From the NCBI GenBank assembly GCA_037013495.1, contig CM072805.1, forward strand, positions 36,621,169 through 36,685,168: a stretch of DNA of 64,000 nucleotides, given 5' to 3'. This stretch comes from Hippophae tibetana. Taxonomy: Eukaryota > Streptophyta > Magnoliopsida > Rosales > Elaeagnaceae. Position 1 is the first letter of the stretch; the number at the start of each line of letters is the position of its first letter. A program made the translations under genes and the position numbers. The notes under the pieces are model-generated. The model made no database searches. It saw only the letters and a list, made by a program, of their open reading frames with translations, and was not told where the DNA came from. Below are positions 22,701 through 32,900 of this stretch, in pieces.

Positions 22701-24621
22701 TGCGAATACTTCGTTACTTAAAATCCTCCCCTGGGAAAGGACTTATGTTTTCAAAGAATGGTCAATTGGAAGTCCTTAGATATACAGATTCAGACTGGGC
22801 AGGTAATATGAAGGATAGGAAATCTACTACTGGGTACTTTAATTTTGTGGGGGGCAATCTTGTTACATGGAGGAGCAAGAAGCAAGAAGCAAAAGGTAGT
22901 TACCTTATCCAGTGCTGAAGCTGAATTTCGAGGAATGGTCAAGGGAATATGTGAGCTTCTTTGGTTGAAAAAACTTCTAACTAAGATTGGTGTTGCTCCT
23001 AACTTTGAAATGAATTTATTTTGTGATAACAAAGCATCCATTGCCATCTCTCACAATCCAGTTCAACATGATCGCACGAAGCACGTTGAAGTGCATCGGA
23101 ACTTCATCAAACAGAATCTTGAAGAAAAGATTATTAAGCTTCCATTTGTTAAATCAAAAGATCAATTGGCTGATATACTCACAAAATCTGTGTCTGCAAG
23201 GAACTTCTACAACACACTCGACAAGTTAGGCATAAGAGACATATATGTACCAACTTGAGGAGGAATGTTAACGTGTGCAGTGAAAGTAGCAGACAACAAA
23301 GTTAATGGAGTTAGGAAATGACAGACAATGTGGTTAGTGAATCAGAAATTAAGAAAGTAAAACAGCTGTTAGGGTTAGAGTTTATATTCGTTTTCATTAG
23401 TATACATATGAGGAGTTTTTGTACAAGAAAACAGAAATTACAGAAATAAAATGAGAATAATTTGACAAATTTCACATGTACTTTGATACCATCCAGGAGA
23501 AGAAATTAATGCAATTGTATTTTTTCATTATTTAACTTCCAAAGGATTTCACTTTGCTAAGTTCATTCCTTCAAAATACAATTACATGAAAAATATATTT
23601 TATTATAACTTCATATATAGGATAGTTTATATTTCATAATTTAACTCATCATGTGTTAATAAATTATTTTATTATCTCACTTTATTAACTTTACATTTAA
23701 TAAATGATTAATATGTCACATTATATATGACTCTAAAATTATTTTAGACTATCCAAATTCCAAAACCCAAATGTCAAAATATTAGCAATTTGTTAATAAA
23801 GTGATATATGTTATATGTCATTCGTACAACTTGGTGATAATCTATATAATATAGTTGAATAAAATTGATGTTGATTATTTTAATAAAATCATTTATATTT
23901 AAAATAGTATTTAATTTTTTTTATGTATTACTTTTTCTTATGTATCAAAATAATCAAATCATTATAAAAATTTATTTAAATAAAAATTTAATTTAGGTTT
24001 ATATTGTTAATAAGAAGTAGCCTCACATGTTACTCCCTAAGGAAAGGAAAATAGAGAAATCTTGTGATCATATATATCTGTATAACTTGTGATCAGGACA
24101 CAGATATAGTATGGCTAAGGAACCCATCTCCAAGGCTTATGAATAACAATGCAAGCATAGATATTCAGATAAGCACAGATAAATTCGATGGCAACCCATG
24201 GTCAGAAGCCAATCTCATCAACACAGGCTTCTACATGGTGGTGTCTAACAACAAAACCTTGGCATTATTCGACGAATGGTACGCAAGAAAGAACGACTCT
24301 GTGGGCATGAAAGAACAAGATGTTCTTCAGAAAATGATACATGATGGTGCCCTTACAGGATTAAACCTCAAACTCGTGTTTTTGGACACCCTCTACTTCA
24401 GTGGCTTCTGTCAAGATAGCAAAGACTTTACAGCTGTTACAACTGTTCATGCTAATTGTTGCCGTACGATTAACGCCAAGGTGGCTGATCTCTCCGCCGT
24501 TATTCGGGATTGGAAGAGGTTTACACAAAGCTTATCTAATTTTAATTATAATCAAACCTCCACAATTATGAAATGGTCTAATCATGTGGCTTGTCGTAAT
24601 TCGTGGAGAAATAAAAGTTAA
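15339..24621 (+). CDS. Golgi-type nucleotide-diphospho-sugar transferase
   Basis: Two exons, 15339-15857 and 24097-24621, join in phase 0 into a 347-residue protein of the plant nucleotide-diphospho-sugar transferase family (Pfam PF03407 type, GT77-like). Residues 5-20 (HVVLLCFLFTALIYVF) form a signal anchor, so a type II Golgi protein is expected. The body carries KMMWRRTLFLGEVVKRGYNF, then TDTDIVWLRNP with the DxD nucleotide-sugar/metal motif at residues 174-176 on the first codons of exon 2, then INTGFYMV, EQDVL, FLDTLYFSGFC and HANCC, all characteristic. The donor sugar and acceptor cannot be told from sequence; relatives act on wall polymers or glycoproteins. The 8239-bp intron holds Copia-1, without which it would be about 2.5 kb. 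The first ATG is used. Both exons are undamaged, so the gene may work if the intron is spliced. Confidence 0.85.
15858..17748 (+). other. intron of the sugar-transferase gene, 5' part
   Basis: Intron sequence from the GTACGC donor up to the Copia-1 insertion. It is AT-rich with an (ATT)n microsatellite at about 16699-16741 and no coding content. A 103-codon open frame across the microsatellite on the minus strand is an artefact of low complexity. Confidence 0.7.
17749..17957 (+). repeat. Copia-1 5' LTR
   Basis: A 209-bp LTR starting TGTTGGCATG and ending TTTGACA, about 90% identical to the 3' copy at 23266-23467. Confidence 0.92.
18622..18771 (+). repeat. 24-bp GC-rich minisatellite in the Copia-1 leader
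   Basis: About six imperfect copies of CGCCGCTCGCTTGTAGAAGA plus GGG (24 bp per unit) lie between the primer site and gag. The block is far richer in G and C than its surroundings. Open frames through it are low-complexity artefacts. Confidence 0.8.
18880..23258 (+). pseudogene. Copia-1 gag-pol remains
   Basis: Broken polyprotein. Gag begins near 18885, reads on from 19022 with a retrotransposon gag core, and ends in a CCHC knuckle (CGHCGNSKHTRENC) at about 19740-19782. The protease motif DSGATDHMT is near 19981. Integrase pieces follow at 20511-20861 (HSDVWGP, RSDNGGEY) and 20910-21464. RT lies at about 21730-22900 with YVDDMI near 22297. RNase H, with DSDWAGN and DNKASIAI, runs to 23258. 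Several frame changes and internal stops occur, for example at about 19241, 20092, 20859, 21462 and 21892 and a shift near 22890. It cannot encode a full-length protein. Confidence 0.9.
23266..23467 (+). repeat. Copia-1 3' LTR
   Basis: A 202-bp LTR with the same TG...CA ends as the 5' copy, lacking 7 bp near its 3' third. AATTT follows directly as the target-site duplication. Confidence 0.92.
23468..24096 (+). other. intron of the sugar-transferase gene, 3' part
   Basis: AT-rich intron from the Copia-1 edge to the GATCAG acceptor before exon 2. No other feature is seen. Confidence 0.7.
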
Positions 24622-25289
24622 AGATTCATTAATTTATGTAAATTAAGACTAATTAAAGTGAACTTTTGATCACAACTACGATCCTTTCATTGTGAGTATC
24701 CAATATTGCCCTTCTTTTATATATATATATATATATATATAAGGGAAAGAATACAATGGTTATAGTCAGAGTCATGAAGTCGAATTTTAATATATATGTT
24801 GCCTTAGTTAAACTAAAGGTCATTTTCTTGTATTCCTTCACTTTAGTATATTTATTATTTTCAAATAGAAAGATTTATTATACCTAAATAAACGGCTATA
24901 CAGATGTCAAAAGCTATTTTTAGCGAAATATGATTTTTTTTAAACGTCATGCTACATCTAATTATGTGTATTAATAAGTGTCATTTCAGGAAAAAAAAAA
25001 TCAATCAATGATATTTTTTACTGTCGTCCCTTCTCATGAACTAACAACATTATCTACTAATTTGCAACGAAATCAATCAATGAAACGAAATTGAATTAAA
25101 TTAGTTACAGAAGAGTGAGAGTGAATAATTTTAATTTTTTTTGAGATATTTACTAAAAATTGTAGCGACAATGTGAAGCATAATAAGGATATTGATGTTT
25201 GAAATTTTATATTAAAAATAATAATTATATGTATAAATTCAATAATAATTTTTGAATTCAATATTTCAGGATTGAAATAGAATCAATAA
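24622..25289. other. spacer with AT microsatellite
   Basis: Holds the 3' flank of the sugar-transferase gene and an (AT)n run at about 24719-24740. No gene is recognised. Confidence 0.5.
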
Positions 25290-25599
25290 TATAAAAATAC
25301 ATCTAATTCACTCTAAAAGAACTCTTGAAAAAAGATTGTCATAAACTTATAAATACAACAAAAATAGAGTATCTGGTCGAGATAAGACTTTAGATTTTTT
25401 AACACTATCTTTCTACGTCGGTGAGGAAGAGCGCGCAAAGTGTACCCTGAGTAAACAGAACCCAACTTTGATATCATGTAGAAAATATATAGTTTAACTC
25501 TCTCCAAAAGAGTTCTTGTATGAGAATGATTATTATAAACTTATAAATAAAATAAAAATAAAATCTCTAATCAATACGAGACTTTAGTTTTTTTTAACA
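25290..25599 (-). mobile_element. second TRIM-type element, a different family
   Basis: Read on the minus strand, two direct repeats start TGTTAAAAAA and share CTAAAGTCT, TTATAAGTTTAT, CAAGA(A/G)(C/T)TCTTTT and AGAG blocks. They lie at 25599-25477 and 25404-25290. After the first comes TGATATCAAAGTTGGG, a tRNA-Met-type primer site. The 72-bp interior is GC-richer with no coding capacity and ends in a purine-rich AGAAAGATAG. The outer end of the second repeat is worn (TATA instead of TACA), and no clear target duplication remains. Confidence 0.7.
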
Positions 25600-26338
25600 A
25601 AGATCATCTTAATTCTAAAGAATGATTAATGAGAGATGTATATACTTGACTTAAATAGAACTATTAATCATCTTTGTTTTTTTTATATGATTTAAATTAA
25701 AATAACGATGATGATTACTTTTTTTAAAAAATTATGTAATATAAAAACAATTAAATAAATATACAATAAATTATTATAAAAATCAATAAAAATTAGGTGT
25801 AACACAATTATAGGTTTTATTTTTTATTTTTTATTTTTTAAATTCTATAAATATGTATAATTCTTTCAATTGATAAAATAATAAATCTTGAATCTAATTT
25901 CATCATTTAAATTTTGAAATCTTTATATTTTGAATTGTAAAAATATATAATATCTAAATTTAAATCTAAAAATAAAACATAACAAAACATACTTAAAATA
26001 TATAAAACATACTTAAAATATATAAATTTAGAAGAAAGAAAAATCATAATAGATTAAATTTAGGTGTAACGAGTGTCAATTATTTAACGCGGTATCATTA
26101 GCCAAACCACGCATAATTTGCAAGCTATTTGATTGAAAATTAAAAGAAATGAAAGAGAAGAATTATGTATGGCCGTGTGTACATACAACAGGATGACGTA
26201 GTACCTAACCCAAGCCACTTATTCATTGCATTGGCCATATCCACAACGAAATAATCCCAAAGAAAAGAAACCCAAGGCAGCAAATTACAGCGCTACAGAA
26301 ATAGTACATTAGACCAAGACACCTCCAATCCAATACCC
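25600..26338. other. spacer and promoter region of the RAF2-like gene
   Basis: AT-rich intergenic DNA. The last 150 bp before the ATG are less AT-rich and probably contain the promoter and 5' UTR. A 19-bp direct repeat (ACATACTTAAAATATATAA) occurs near 25980-26030. Confidence 0.45.
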
Positions 26339-29028
26339 ATGGCTACATCCCATCTTTCCTTCCACCTTCTACCTCCTCATCATTTTGCTCCTCCTCAGCG
26401 CCGTCCCTCCAAGTTCTTCTATGTTCCAGCTCGTACTCGACTCGGTCTAAGAACTCGGGCTCAGGCCAGTGACCTACTGGGTGATTTTGGTGCCAGAGAT
26501 CCATTCCCTGCTGAGATAGAAAGTGGTTTTGGAGATAAGGTTCTGGGCAGTTTTAGCACCGAGCACAAAATTCTCATCCCCAATTTATCAGCTCTTTCTC
26601 TTGCCCAACAAAAGTGCAGTCCCGTCTCTCCTCTGCAACCTCCCATGCTAGAAGAGGATGCCAAGGCGCTTCTAAAGAAGGTTAATTAATTTAACTTTAG
26701 AGTTTAGCCTTAATTTTTTACATGACCAGTTATTAACACGTTTTTATGTATTAGAAAAACATATATTTAAAAAAATAAATGTGTATCGAATTCTTTAACA
26801 TGCGAAAAACGCAGGTGTTTTTACCTTAAAAAAAACTTGAAAAACTAATAAAAATAATACTATTAAAATTTATTATCACAAAATTAAATCTATTATGTCT
26901 AACTTTTACTGCAAAAGTAATAAAAGAAGGAATTAAGTTATTAAAGTTATTCCTTGGATTGAATCGCGGTATTATGTCGTTTTTTTAAAACGTTTCACGG
27001 TTATGTCCAAATTATACAAACAGTTCTTAGTTTCGTCGCCTATAAAACAACTCAGAATCTTCCTCTATCTTAAAAGTCTAATGTATTGTAGAAAACTGAA
27101 ATACTACATCTCTAATAAACTTAGGTTGATCAAAACCAAAAAAATAAAATAAAAGCATAAACGAAAGCAAAGAATTATATTTCCGTGTGTAAAGAAAATG
27201 ATTAGAGAGAGTTGACTTTTGTTTTGTATGATTAGTGAGGTTATTACCTCTGATTATATATGAAAACTGAAGTTAATGAAGAGAAAAATGTGGGAAAAAA
27301 CGTACATAAAAAACACTTTGAGGGTAACATTCATAAAAATGACATTGAGAGAAACGTTCATGAAAATGACGTTGAAGGAAAAGTGAGTAGAGAGACACTC
27401 GTTTTAACAAACTAAGTCTTCTCTTGTTGGTTCAAAAAAGATTTATTTTTTAATAATGAAAAATAAAATAATATTTATCTAAAAAATAAAAAAGTGTCAC
27501 CTCACACTTATACTCACTTACTCGACCCAAGTTGAAGTCGAGATCGTGCATGTGTATGGTAAACCAATAGTTACATGTTTCCTTACCCCTCCACAAAACT
27601 AGATGCTCCTTTGAGACCCAAACTCAATTCTCATTAGTCTTATAAACACCTTTAAAGAGATGTAAAAAACCAATGTGTGATAAATCAAGGAAGTACATAA
27701 ACACTTTAAATCACCCTTATTTTCAATATTATCTCATGTAATTTTACTATTAAAAAAAGTCTAATAAATAATTTAATTTAAAACTCCGTTTAAATTAAAC
27801 TACGGTCATATAAATCTTTTCAATATTAAGCATCATCTAATTGAACTCATTCAATATCATTGTGATGTTATTTTTATTATAAATTTTAAAGGTGTTATTT
27901 TTTATAATATTTCAATAATCTCTATAAAAACATTTGTATAGAAATTATAATAAACCTTAATTTTATTCCTTTGTGTGCTTACCATTATAGTTTTCTTAGA
28001 AATGTAAACTTTGAGAATTATGGAAAATTCTTTATTAAGTAAACTTGAGGAACCACCTACAATTGTTGGGTTTATACCTCAAAATTGAGCTCTGTAGCTT
28101 CAGAATTCAGATAGCTGGAAAGTAAAATTTAAAGAGCGATAAATGTATAAAAATAATGTTGATTATTTTTCAAGAAATTCTAGAAAGCTTTGTTGATTTT
28201 GTATAAAAAAAATTTAATCCTTGAAGTATCCATATGTGAAATCTTATCCTAGGGGCTTGGCTTTTTTAATTGTAATTCTATGAACATAAAATGCATATGG
28301 ACAATGAGATATTACAAGCACAGGATTGACAAAAGTACTTGTGTCCAAAAAAAAATGTAATTCTCTATTTACCCATATCCTCTGGCTATGGAACTAAAGC
28401 TTTAGAGTGCATGTTAAAGTAGAGCAAACAAGGAAATATATGATATTTGTCTTTGTTATGTATTATTTTTAATAGACTCTACAATGCCCATTTGTAATTA
28501 TAACATTCCTGAAGTGAACTTTATTAGATTAATTTTTAGCATCATGCCCATGTATGTTCTTCCTAAACTTAGTTGATTGTGTTTCTAGGTTGTAGGCTGG
28601 AGGCTGATAAATGAAGGTGGGCTTAAACTACGATGTTTGTGGAAGTTGAGAGATTATGAATGTGGTATTGAACTCATCAACAGAATATACAAGGCTGTTA
28701 AGGAAGAAGGATATTTTCCAAATATCCACTTGGAGCAGCCCAATCATATCAGCGCTGAAAAATGGACGTCTTCAATTGGTAATATTTCATCTGACTACCC
28801 TGTGGCTCCCTAATGTTAAATTTTCATTTGATTCTAGACCTCTATTTCCATTAATTACGTTCAAATTCCATGAATTTGGACAGTCTCCTAGATTTGTAGT
28901 TTTGTTGGTAATTTGAAAAGGGTTTGTTTACTGCAGGAGGATTGAGCATGAACGATTTCATTGTTGCTGCAAAAATAGATGAAATAAAAACTTCGGATCT
29001 TGTTCCTAGAAAAAGAACTTGGGCTTAA
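26339..29028 (+). CDS. RAF2: plastid pterin-carbinolamine-dehydratase-like protein (RAF2/SDIRIP1 type)
   Basis: Three exons, 26339-26680, 28589-28778 and 28937-29028, give 207 residues. Residues 1 to about 45 are basic and Ser/Pro-rich like a plastid transit peptide. FGDKVLGSFSTEHKI starts the mature plant-specific part. A PCD-like alpha/beta domain follows from about residue 100 to the end (VVGWRLINEGGLKL, FPNIHLEQPN, then GGLSMNDFIVAAKIDEIKTS and the terminus PRKRTWA). In Arabidopsis the counterpart is described as a Rubisco assembly factor and as SDIR1-interacting protein 1 in salt/ABA signalling. The catalytic His-His-Pro of true dehydratases is replaced by NIHLEQP, so enzymatic dehydration is doubtful. 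Intron 1 is 1.9 kb with a small tandem repeat. The ATG is the first in frame and fits a transit peptide. Confidence 0.9.
27299..27380 (+). repeat. short tandem repeat in RAF2-like intron 1
   Basis: Three imperfect 26-28 bp units of the form ACGTTCATAAAAATGAC followed by ATTGAGAG. Other parts of the intron show nothing notable. Confidence 0.55.
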
Positions 29029-29999
29029 TAGAAGTGTGTCATTTTGTTTGAAATAATCAAAAAGCAATCTGTACCGTGTTGCATGTTAAATTTATAGGAA
29101 GGACCGTTTTGTTCTCTAAAATCATTTTTTTTCTTCTTGTTTTTCTTCTACTAACCTTATGGAAAATGTAGATTATGTTTAAATAATTGCATTTAAAGGT
29201 GATGTAAACTAAACCTCATTTTGGATTCTAGAACGTGGGAAATGTATTGTTGCCTGAATTAGTTTCACGAGTATGTAGATGTTATGTAATTGGATTATCA
29301 TCAAACAACATGCCCGAATTTGAGCAATAGATTAGCTTCCTCACTTCCTCTAAATTATGTTTCACCATCTCCAAAATAGTTCCGAATACATGAGAAGCTG
29401 TGAGCATTTTAATGTCTTTTTTAGTTAAAACAACCTTGGTGAATTTTCAATTTATAACTGTTGTAGAAAAATATATGAAACAAAGGAGAAAAAAAAAAGC
29501 TCTTGTCCATTGAGTTGAAATTGAAGCTTGGACACTTCAAATGGATTTTCACAAATACTGCTTCTAAATAGTATTTAAAAAAGGGGCCTAACGGGCTTTC
29601 AAAATTTGAATTCAGTACGACGTATGTCTATGGTCTATTTAAGAAATTCGAGTTTATAAAAACAAATTATAATCAATTAATTGAACACCTATGTTATCTT
29701 TTTCGAACAAATTTTTTTTTTCCAATTGAACACCTAAGCGGGATTATCAATGTTGAGAGAGAACTGAGAACAACGAATTTCTAAACCCATGGATAGTTGA
29801 ATATTGAACACCTTTTCCAATAAAAAATAGACCAGTAGAATCAATACCCCCATATTGTACGTTACACATTATGATGATGGTGACCAAAAGAGGAAGCTCT
29901 CCCTTAAGGAAAATAGAATTAAATATAGAGGGAACCACACTTAAATAGTGACTCCTACTTTACAAGTAAGCCCTTCCTACCACAAACAAAAGCTTCATC
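29029..29999. other. convergent spacer between RAF2-like and CIP7-like genes
   Basis: Holds the 3' flanks of two converging genes. Its short open frames are not recognisable proteins. Confidence 0.5.
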
Positions 30000-32900
30000 T
30001 CATTTCGTGCTGCCCCTAAAAGCTGAAAGTGAGAAGAATGATCTTGATGCTGAAACACAAACATAAAAAACAGTGTTGGAATATATATTTATTTATTTGA
30101 TTATTTTGGAGAAAAATCAGTAATATTCTTTGTATTGGTGGACTCAGGGACAAAAATGTCGACATTGTCGATGATATTGTCGTTTTTTACATATCTCGAT
30201 ATTGAAACATGTTAATCTATGTATTTTGATTAAATTATCGCGAGAATGTCAATAATGTCGATAAAATATCGTCGTCTCTTAAATATCTTTTTTTTTTTGT
30301 TAAAATGTCCTATATATTATAAATATTATCGTTAAAATATCGAACTAAATATATAAAATATTAATTCTTGATTTATTTTTCTCTTTTTTCTTCTTCTTTT
30401 CAAGTAATCATTTCAATTCAATTTTTTCTCACTTTTGTAGTAGATAATATGTTTTTTTAGCATGTTTGCTATATATATACTTTTAGAAACAAATAATCAA
30501 TGAAATTTATCATCATATTATCTAAATTTATCTATTTATAGTACTTATAATAAGATAATCTATTTAATTATTTGAAATATTTTAACTAATTATTATACAA
30601 TATATAAGAAAAGAGAATATATATTTTATTATATAATAAATAAATTAATTAATCTACTTATTGATTAAGATAAATATTTTGTATTAAATAAAAAATTAGT
30701 TTAAAATATAAATAATTGATTGTTTTGATGTTTTATAAAGTTTTATAAAAAAAAATTCATATTTTTGATAGAGTTTTATAATTTTCGTGATTTTTTTTAA
30801 AGTTTTCGTCGACAACGATAATATTTTTGACATTTTCGTAAAAATTATATTTTGACATCTTTACCGATATCCATATTTCAAACCTTGGGTGAACTGTAAC
30901 CAAAACAAGTAAGGGGGTAATTCAATGCACATCCGACGGGACAAATAAAGGAAAAATAAATCTAAGCAAGATGTAGAGGTATAACCTTTACTTGCTGGTA
31001 CTGCAGCAGAATCATGAGTACTGTTCAAGTTATGCGAAGAACTATGTGCATCAAATCTGCTAGCATTTGATTGTGCTGCACAAACAAATATGCAAGAATT
31101 ACATAGTGATCCTATAATAATGATTGAAAGGTACACAGATGATGATATTTGCAGTAAATGAAATAGCACTTAAAGCAGGAAAACTTGATGTAAAAAGGCT
31201 ATGATCCTTCTGGCTAGTTATTGTGCCAAGCCCCTCATCTCAAGAGATTCAGGTTTTTCTAGTAAGCTAACTGACATTTTTTGATCAGTTTCCTTAACTG
31301 AGCAAGGTTTGGTATAAATGTTTTTTTTTTAATTATTAGCATGCTGTATGAGGCCAAGGAAAGTAGCAGACTAAATAAGGAGATAGAGACGAGTAAAATA
31401 TCAGGCAAGTGAAACTTACAAGAGTATAGTTCGCAAGCATCCAATTTCTTTTCGTAACCTTCAGAAAACAATGTCTTTTGATGTCCATAGTTCTTCGCAT
31501 TAAGAGCAGCTTTTCTCAGTAGATTATCCGTATCATCCTCTCCTTCAGAAAAGACAGAAGGGCTAGACCAACCACTATTATTTGCATCTCCCTTGCTCTT
31601 CCGAGCAAACTTTAACAGCCTCTTCAATCCTTTTGGTGCATCTTTTTGGTAGACTGATGAAGGAGGGTTTTCAGCATTTCCCCACTCTATACTATCTGGT
31701 TCGTTACTCTCTTCTTGAAGCATTTGAGACAAAGAATGACGGACACGAGAACTTGATAAACCAACTGGTACAGCATTGTCTGAAGAGCTAAATTGACATA
31801 TACTCTCATTACGTGAAGGCTTGACCTGCTGCTGCTCTGCTTCCACCCAAGCCGATGGAGAGATACTTGGTTCTTCTTCAGCTTGAATTTGAGGAGATGA
31901 TTCTTCAGCATTATTTAAGCCATTATCATGGTCAGCAACAACTGATTCAAAACTCTCCATCTCACTACATGGTTGTTGCCAATTAAGTGGAACTTCCAAT
32001 TCTATGGGAGCATCAGATGGGTCCACAGACATTGTATTTTCAACTTGATGTGAACCGTCCAATTCAGATACATTAGCCACCTCAGTTTCTTGAGTGTCAA
32101 CTGGACTTTTATAGTTCTTCAAAGATTTCTCAGATTGAGAATTCTTTTTCTTGTTAACAGGAGCAGGACCAGGACCAGTACCGGAGCTTGGCCTAGATCC
32201 CTTGCGGAGAAAAGGTTTAGATTCTACTGGCACTACACTGCTTTTCTTGGTCACACTGTTACACAAACCAGGCTTTGCTGGAGTCACACCAGAACCGTCA
32301 TCAGGGGCTGTCACAATTTTTGCTTTTGATGATTTGTTATTAGTTTTTGGTGTGGGCTGCTTTTTATCATCCAATCTCTTCATGTCCTTTCCATTAGCCC
32401 AGGAATCCTTTAAATTTTTCTGTTGCTGCTTGGGTTTTTCCATTTTAGGATTTGATCGAGGAAGAGATGCTTGTTGTGGCTTTTGACGTGTTGGAGTGGT
32501 ACCAGCAGAAGAGATTCCAACAGGAGTTTTAGCTGGTAAAGTCTCACAGGCACTAGACAGAGGTGTTGATGGCCATGACTTGCGTGTAGGAGGCAAAGAT
32601 GATAGTCTAGGTGAACTCTTTTTTGTAACAGTAGCTTTCAAGGCTTCCTTCCTAGGGTTTACAGTTGAATTTTTAAGTAGTTTTTGGGGCTTACTTAAAG
32701 TATGTTTTTTAGCTACATCATTGACATTCTTTGAGGCCATTTCAGCTTTCCTCACATCAAGAATTTTCTGCATTGCTTTTATTTGTGCTTCTTTCTCTGC
32801 TCTCTTCTTAGAATTCTCTCCTCGCAGCTTTTCATCCCTTTTCTCCTTGTAGTGATCATAAAATCCGCCTCTTTGCTCCGAAGGAATGCTTTTGTTTCTG

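Larger units (their letters stand above)
17749..23467 (+). mobile_element. Copia-1, complete but decayed Ty1/copia element
   Basis: LTRs at 17749-17957 and 23266-23467 begin TGTT and end TTTGACA. The same 5-bp sequence AATTT flanks both sides. The primer site TGGTATCAGAGCA follows the 5' LTR at 17958, and the polypurine run TTGAGGAGGAA precedes the 3' LTR. Domain order gag, protease, integrase, RT, RNase H marks Ty1/copia. LTRs differ at about 20 of 200 positions, mostly transitions, plus a 7-bp gap, so the insertion is old. It sits in the sense direction within the sugar-transferase intron. Confidence 0.93.

Noticed and set aside
32090-32852. Plus-strand open frames of 79-118 codons
   Set aside because: They are antisense shadows of the long CIP7-like exon, which has clear conserved motifs on the minus strand.
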